Shown piece by piece: positions 58,185 through 64,000 of a stretch of 64,000 bases of DNA. Made by a program: the position numbers and the translations under genes. Source of the stretch: Lepus europaeus (Eukaryota > Chordata > Mammalia > Lagomorpha > Leporidae); assembly GCF_033115175.1 (NCBI RefSeq), contig NC_084827.1, forward strand, positions 118,947,701 to 119,011,700, read 5' to 3'. How positions within the stretch are numbered: position 1 is the first letter of the stretch; each line of letters begins with the position of its first letter. The notes under the pieces are model-generated. The model was not told the origin of the DNA and searched no databases. It saw nothing but the letters and a program-made list of their open reading frames with translations.

Positions 58185-58536
58185 GATTTATTTATTTATT
58201 TGAAAGTCAAAGTTATACAGAAAGAAGAAGAGGCAGAGGCAGAGGGAGGGAGAAAGAGAGAGAGAGAGAGAGAGAGAGGTCTTCTATCTGCTGGTTCATT
58301 CCCCAGATGACCGCAATGGCTGGAGCTGTGCCCACCTGAAGACAGGAGCCAGGAGCCTTCTCCGGGTCTCCCACATGGGTGCAGGGGTCCAAGGCCTTGG
58401 GCCATCCTCTACCACTTTCCCAGGCCACAGCAGAGAGCCGGATAGGAAGTGGAGCAGCCTTGTCCCGAACTGACACCCATATGGGATGCCGGCATTGCAG
58501 GCAATGGCTTTACCCGCTATGCCACTGCATCAGCCC
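58185..58536 (-). mobile_element. CSINE inserted in the tail of the preceding copy
   Basis: Reverse copy with a (GA)n run, ending ccactgcatcagccc. Target duplicates ataaataaatactttttaaa (58165-58184) and ataaataaatatttttaaaa (58537-58556). Confidence 0.85.
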
Positions 58537-58556
58537 ATAAATAAATATTTTTAAAA

Positions 58557-58875
58557 GTGGCTGGCATTGTGGATCAGCAGACGATGTCACCACTCTTGGT
58601 GCCAGCATCCCCTATTGATCAGAGCGCTGGCTGGAGGCCTGGCTACTCTGCTTTCCACCTAGCACCTCGTTAATGTGACTGGGAAGGCAGCAGATGACAG
58701 TTCCATTCCGGTGTTTGGGCCTCTTCCAGCCATGTGATGACCTGGATAGAATCCCTGGCACTTGGCTTCAGCCTGGCCCAACCTCAGCTGTTGTAGCCAT
58801 TTGGGGAGTGAACCGACTGATGGAAGACCTCTGTCTCTCTCTGCCTCTCTCTCTCTCTCTGATACTCTGCCTTTC
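58557..58875 (+). mobile_element. CSINE split by a nested CSINE
   Basis: Forward diverged copy (gtggctggcattgtggatcagc). Its last bases (aaataag) lie beyond the nested copy at 59230-59236. Confidence 0.8.
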
Positions 58876-59212
58876 TTCTTTCTTTTTTTTTTTTAATAAA
58901 TAAATAAATTAATTTATTTGAGAGGCACAGTTACAGAGAGAGGGAGAGATGAGAGAAAGGTCTTCCATCCACTGGTTCACTCCTCAAATGGCTGCAATGG
59001 ACAGAGCTGAGCTGATTCAAAGCCAGGAGATTGACTCTTCAGGGTCTCCCATGCAGGTGCAGGGGCCCAAAGTCTTGGGCCATCTTCCATTGCTTTCTTA
59101 GGCCATAGCAGAGAGCTGGATTGGAAGTGGAGCAGCCGGGTCTTAACCCAGCTCCCAAATGGGATGCTGTCACTGCAGGCGTTGGCTTTACCTGCTACAC
59201 CACAGCACCAGC
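58876..59212 (-). mobile_element. CSINE nested in the preceding copy
   Basis: Reverse copy ending ccacagcaccagccc. Target duplicates of 17 bp: ctgatactctgcctttc (58859-58875) and ctgatactctgtctttc (59213-59229), one mismatch. Confidence 0.9.
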
Positions 59213-59710
59213 CCTGATACTCTGTCTTTCAAATAAGAAAATTAGAAGTTGACCCCAAGATCTTTGCAGAAGGGAATTCCACAGCTTCTGCTGGTAACTC
59301 ACTGTTTGTTGCTTCATAGACTGTGGCAATGGTGAGGTGGAGTAGGTTCCTCCTCTGCCATTTAGTTTTGCTCCCAAGAACTTTCCTTGTCAGTTCAAAC
59401 TGGAAATTTTAGATTCAGTGATGACAAAGGTCTCAGTATCAATTGCTTCTGGCTTTCACGGTTTGATTCATTTTAATTCCTTCTGTTTCCAGGCCCTTCT
59501 GTGCTGTGCATTACAATTTGCACACATTTTTATGATAGAATGATTACTATTGATTGCAAATATCTGTATCCATGTGTATCTCCTCCAGAGCAGGAGCTAA
59601 AACAGATTCACCTTCTTAACTCTGAACTGCCTATGATGCACATTTTTACTACATTTAGTATTGTGTCCACTCATGGGCCCTATTATGATGCAGCTAGAAG
59701 ATACTACACC

Positions 59711-60020
59711 CTGGGGGTTGGTGTTGTGATGTAGTGGGTAGAGCTGCAGCCTGCAGTGCTGACATCCCATATGGGTGCAGGTTTGAGTCCCAGCTGCTCC
59801 ACTTCCCATCCAGCTCCCTGCTAATATGCCTGGGAAAGCAGCAGAGGATGGCACAGGCCCTTGGGCACCTGTGCCCACATGGGAGACCTGGAAGAAGCTC
59901 TTGGCTCTTGGCTTTGGACTAGCCCAGTTCTAGCTGTTGCGACCATTTGGGGAGTGAACCAGCAGATGGAAGTTCTCTCTCTCTGTAACTCTTTCAAATA
60001 AATAAATAAATAAATAAAAA
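59711..60020 (+). mobile_element. CSINE
   Basis: Forward copy (tgggggttggtgttgtgatg) ending in an (AAAT)n run. Confidence 0.85.
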
Positions 60021-60244
60021 GCAACAAAATAAAATACTTAGTTTTTTTTTTTTTTAAAAAGAAGGTACTGTATCCCATGCTGAAATGATAAAGTGAGAGT
60101 TTGTCTCTATCTCTTCTTTTTCTTGAGTGGTCGCTTATGATTATCTTTTTAAATGATATACAAAAATGTAATGTGCTCTTCTGCATGTGTGCTACATTCC
60201 ATAAGTGGAAGAAGTGAAATAATGTTTACTTAAAGAATATGCCT

Positions 60245-62217
60245 CACATGAAAAATGCTCAGGAGCACTAGCTGTCAAGGAAATGCAAATCAAAACCACA
60301 GTGTGGTTTCACCTCACCCTAGTTAGAATGGCTTTCATATAGAAATAAACAAACAACAAATGCTGGCAAAGATGTGGGGAAAATGGTACCCTAGTCCACT
60401 GTAGGTGAGAATGTAAACTGGTAAAGCCACTACAGAAGGCAGTATGGAGATACCTCAGAAATCTGAATATAAACCTACCATACGACCCAGCTATCCCACT
60501 CCTGAGAATTCACCCAAGGGAAATGAAATCATTATATGAAAGAGTTATCTTCACCCCCATGTTTATTGCAGCTCAATTCACAGTAGCTAAGACATGGACT
60601 CAACCCAAATGTCCATCGACTGAAGACTAGATAAAGAAATGATGGGATATGTACACCATGGAGTACTATACAGAGATTTAAAAAAATGAAATCCAGTCAT
60701 TTGCAACAAAATGGATGAATCTGGAAAACATCATACTTAGTGAAATAAGCCAGTCCCAAAGGGACAAATACCACATGTTCTCCCTGATCTGTGATAACTA
60801 ATAGAGCACCTAAAAGGCAATATGTAGAAGTGAAATTGACACTTTGAGAAGCAATGACTTGAATAGCCCTTGTCTTGACTGTTGAAGAACACTTTTTTTT
60901 TTCTTTTTAATACTATTTTTTTTTTAGTTCTTTTTTTTTTTTTTTTTGGACAGGTAGAGTTGGACAGTGAGAGAGAGAGACAGAGAGAAAGGTCTTCCTT
61001 CCATTGATTCACTCTCCAAATGGCAGCTATGGCCAGTGCTGTGCCAATCTGAAGCCAGGAGCCAGGTGCTTCCTCCTAGTCTCCCATGCAGGTGCAGGGG
61101 CCCAAGCACTTGGGCCATCCTCCACTGCCCTTCTGGGCCACAGCAGAGAGATGGACTGGAAGAGGAGCAACCGGGACCAGAACCCAGCGCCCATATGGGA
61201 TGCCAGCACCGCAGGCAGAGGATTAACCAAGTGAGCCATGGTGCTGGCCCCTCTTTTTATTACTATTTGTTGAACTCTTTACTAACATAGAGTTAAACAT
61301 ATGTGTATAAAGTCAACTGAAAGTAGATTTCAGTAAAAATAAGAGTTGAAATAAGAGAGGGAGGAGGAAGATGGGTGGGAGTATGGGTGGGAGTGCAGGC
61401 ATAGTGGAAAGAATCACCATGTTCCTAAAGTTGTAATTATGAAGTGTATGAAGTTTGTAACTGTAAAGCTGTATAGTTCTGCATATATTCCTATGGACTT
61501 ACTTCTAAGGGTACAGTTTAAAAACTTGCAATGGGACTCCAAATCCCCTTAAGCTGGGTGGTAAAAATAGCATCTTAAGTGTTAAAGTGACCATATGGAT
61601 AAGATTAAGTGTTTGGTAATAACAATAGAATTAAAGAGGAGTGAATGGTCCAACATGGGAAGCAGTCCACACAGCAGACACATAGAAACACAATCACTTT
61701 AAGCAGCACTCTGAACTCAGAATCAGCCCTTAAGGCATTCTGGTCTGGATGAAAAGCCCAGAAGAGTATTTCAGGCATAGGAAGCCAAGACATTGTGGCA
61801 AAAATGTCCTACATGAAGGACCTTGGTGGGTGAGACCTCAGTGGAAAGAAGGAAGTACTCTTCTCTGAAGGGAGGAGAGAACTTCCACTCTGCTTATGGC
61901 CTTGACTAAATACTGATGGAGTTTGTGGATTGAAAAGGCTTCTTAGCCTAGGCAGCTCATTTCAAGAGCTTTTAGTGATCCCTGATGTCATACATATGTT
62001 AATTGTTAAGCTAACAACAGGAGTCACTGTGTGCTAACTTCCCATGCAAGACCTCTGTCCTCAAAGAGTTGTATTATAATTATGTCTAAGTGTTTGCAAA
62101 ATATCTATCATTTTTTGGCACTTCTTTAAAGTTAATTAAGTTTCTTAAAAAAAAAGAAGTGAAATTAACTTCAAGATGCAATGACTTTGAGCAGCCCTAG
62201 TCTTGACTGTTGAGGAA

Positions 62218-62251
<34 letters not shown>

Positions 62252-62481
62252 CAAATTGCTGAACTCTTTACTTAGCATAGAGTTGGTCTTCTGTGTATAA
62301 AGTAATCCAAAATGGATCTTAGTGGAGAATGAGAGTGGGAATGGGAGAGCGAGTAGAGGAGGAGGTGGGAGTGTGGGTGGGCGGACAGGTACGGTAGGAA
62401 GAATCACTATGTTCCTTAAATTATACTTATGAAATGCATGAAGTTTGTATTCCTTAAATAAAAGATTTCTCTGGGAAAAAA
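60245..62481 (+). mobile_element. 5'-truncated L1 LINE with target-site duplication
   Basis: A single L1 insertion of about 2.2 kb, flanked by aaagaatatgcct at 60232-60244 and 62482-62494. The left part (to about 60.75 kb) is the end of ORF2, recognisable by text such as aaatgcaaatcaaaaccaca and accatggagtactatacag; the frame is broken and no protein is made. The rest is 3'UTR, with two related units (about 60.83-61.46 and 62.15-62.46 kb) and a final AATAAA before the A tail. A CSINE interrupts the first unit at 60919-61251. Confidence 0.9.
60919..61251 (-). mobile_element. CSINE nested in the L1 3'UTR
   Basis: Reverse copy, T-rich start, ending ccatggtgctggcccc. Target duplicates tctttttaatactattt (60902-60918) and tctttttattactattt (61252-61268), one mismatch. 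Confidence 0.9.
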
Positions 62482-62891
62482 AAAGAATATGCCTGCCCCT
62501 AAAAACATTGAGCACCCTTTGGGGGAGGGAGAAGACTGCTTTCGTGTTGTAAGCTTCTTCTGGTAGCCAGAGCAGGCACTGAGTGCTGAACACCAGGTGA
62601 CACAGAAAGCAGTGGCGCAAGATGGATTAGATGGGAAGAGGCAGAAGCCAGCGAGGCCATTCAAGGATTCATTTCAAAAGCCTTGATGAGAGATGACAAA
62701 GGTTTGGGGTGATGAAGACAGCAACACAGAACAGGCACTTTGGAAGCAATTAGGAAGCGATGTGGAAGAGGAGGATAAGACTAGATACAGATTCAGAGCT
62801 GCCCTAGGAACAGAAATGATTTAAAAAAAAAAACACAATTTAGCTCAGCAAAACAATCAGAGAGTAAAGCTTGGCAGTTTGACCGTCCTTT

Positions 62892-63206
62892 TTAAAAAGA
62901 TTTATTTATTTATTTGAGAGGTAGAGTTACAGACAGAGAGAAGGAGAGACAGAGAGAGAGGTCTTCCATTCACTGGTTCACTCCCCAAATGGCTGCAACA
63001 GCTGAGCTGACCCAAAGCCAGGAAATAGGAGCTTCTTCTGGGTCTCCCACATGGGTGCAGGGGCGTAAGCATTTAGGCTTTCTTCTGTGCTTTCCCAGGC
63101 CATAGCAGAGAGCTGAATCAGAAGAAGAGCAGCTGTGACTCGAACCCATATGGGATGCCAGTGCCACAGGTAGAAGCTTAGCCCACTACGCCACAGCACC
63201 AGCCCC
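62892..63206 (-). mobile_element. CSINE
   Basis: Reverse copy: gatttatttatttatttgag start, ccacagcaccagcccc end. Confidence 0.85.
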
Positions 63207-64000
63207 ACTTTGAGCATTTTTAAGTGTGTAATGTGGGATAAGGGCATTCATGTTGTTTGCAACCATGGCCACTGTCCAATGCCTGGTTTTCATCCTTCCC
63301 AACTGGACTGTCCCCACTAGGCAAGAGCTCCCATTCCCTCACCACCCACCCCCAGTAAGCACTGTTGCATTTGCTGGCCCTAGGAATCCCATCACTCCTG
63401 CTATGTCCCAGACGTGGAATTATACAATGTCTGTCTTCTTTTGTCCTGCCTAGCTTAATCCTTTGAAAACAGAAATGAATGTGTGTGACTCACCCCTACC
63501 ACAAGTCATTTAAAATAAAATATGAGTTTTCGAAATGACAAAGAATTACATATATGCTTAAATGAAAATAGCATGTTTCTGGGTTTTCTGGTTGCATAGT
63601 TATGAATCGTTGAAATTAAGCCTTTCCTTCTTTTCCATTTGGAATGTGGGTGGTAAGAGTGTGTGTATAGGGGCCCTCCACTCTCCTATTAGGCACCGCT
63701 TCACTGTTTCAGTGGTGTTCAACCCCCTAGAAATGCTGCCATTTCAGGGTGCACTCCAATTTGCCTGCGATTCAAATGCATCTGTCCGGTCTCCTTTTCC
63801 CTTCAGCCTCTGTGTTCTGTGACAGAGTCAAGGATGGTGACAAGGGCTTGATATGCATTTCATCTTAATGAATTAAATCCTTGAGAACTCCACCTTTGTT
63901 TACCTATTTTTCATTAGCTTAAATCTCTGAGGGCTACAGCATCATATGGATTCTGTGTCCAATGGCCTTGGGAGGAAAGCTGCATGGGAATTTGGAGGGA
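63207..64000. other. Gene-free end of the window
   Basis: Unique DNA; short open frames only, no recognised gene. Confidence 0.5.

Noticed and set aside
1-64000. CRISPR arrays, operons, phage or bacterial systems
   Set aside because: The window is vertebrate DNA with introns, SINEs and HOX genes; no such structure is present.

Overview
The window is mammalian genomic DNA covering the anterior (3') part of the HOXD cluster, all genes on the + strand: MIR10B (7247-7356), HOXD4 (8474-9792), HOXD3 (coding exons within 25070-28112) and HOXD1 (45310-46588). The dispersed tRNA-derived SINEs, with the head 'ggggccggcgctgtggcgyagcaggttaa', the inner text 'catcccatatgggtgc' and a CT-rich/AAATAAAT tail, are the lagomorph C-repeat (CSINE) family. 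With the type of L1 at 60245-62481 this points to rabbit (Oryctolagus) or a close lagomorph. No other protein gene is supported. HOXD8 would lie before the window and MTX2 after it.

Layout. 1-7.2 kb: unique DNA without SINEs, holding a block of CDX/HOX-type motifs with a splice donor (3203-3492) and a canonical DR5 retinoic-acid element (5979-5995) upstream of MIR10B. 7.2-9.8 kb: MIR10B and HOXD4. 9.8-25 kb: the HOXD4-HOXD3 interval, with CpG-rich blocks (about 14.0-15.5 and 21.5-22.4 kb), two TATA boxes, a DR5-like element 3' of HOXD4, a cluster of HOX-PBX sites at 18 kb, a candidate HOXD3 leader exon (20841-20931) and a second perfect DR5 (22678-22694). 25-29 kb: HOXD3, with an old MIR in its intron. 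29-45 kb: the HOXD3-HOXD1 interval, with two CpG-rich blocks (about 30.3-31.4 and 33.5-34.5 kb) where the human cluster has the HAGLR/HAGLROS non-coding promoters, then a SINE-rich stretch. 44.8-47.3 kb: HOXD1. 47.3-64 kb: gene-free flank, AT-rich, filling up with SINEs and one L1.

The three HOX proteins are homeodomain transcription factors that pattern the hindbrain, anterior trunk and associated mesoderm, binding DNA with PBX/MEIS partners through the YPWM-type hexapeptide. Cluster order (paralogue groups 4, 3, 1) and strand are as in other mammals. Retinoic acid normally activates this end of the cluster first, and the DR5 elements fit that. MIR10B lies in the cluster and has a seed match in the predicted HOXD1 3'UTR.

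I found no undescribed gene system. What deserves follow-up is regulatory: the DR5 elements, HOX-PBX clusters, candidate leader exons and upstream ORFs. The mobile-element record with readable target-site duplications is also informative.
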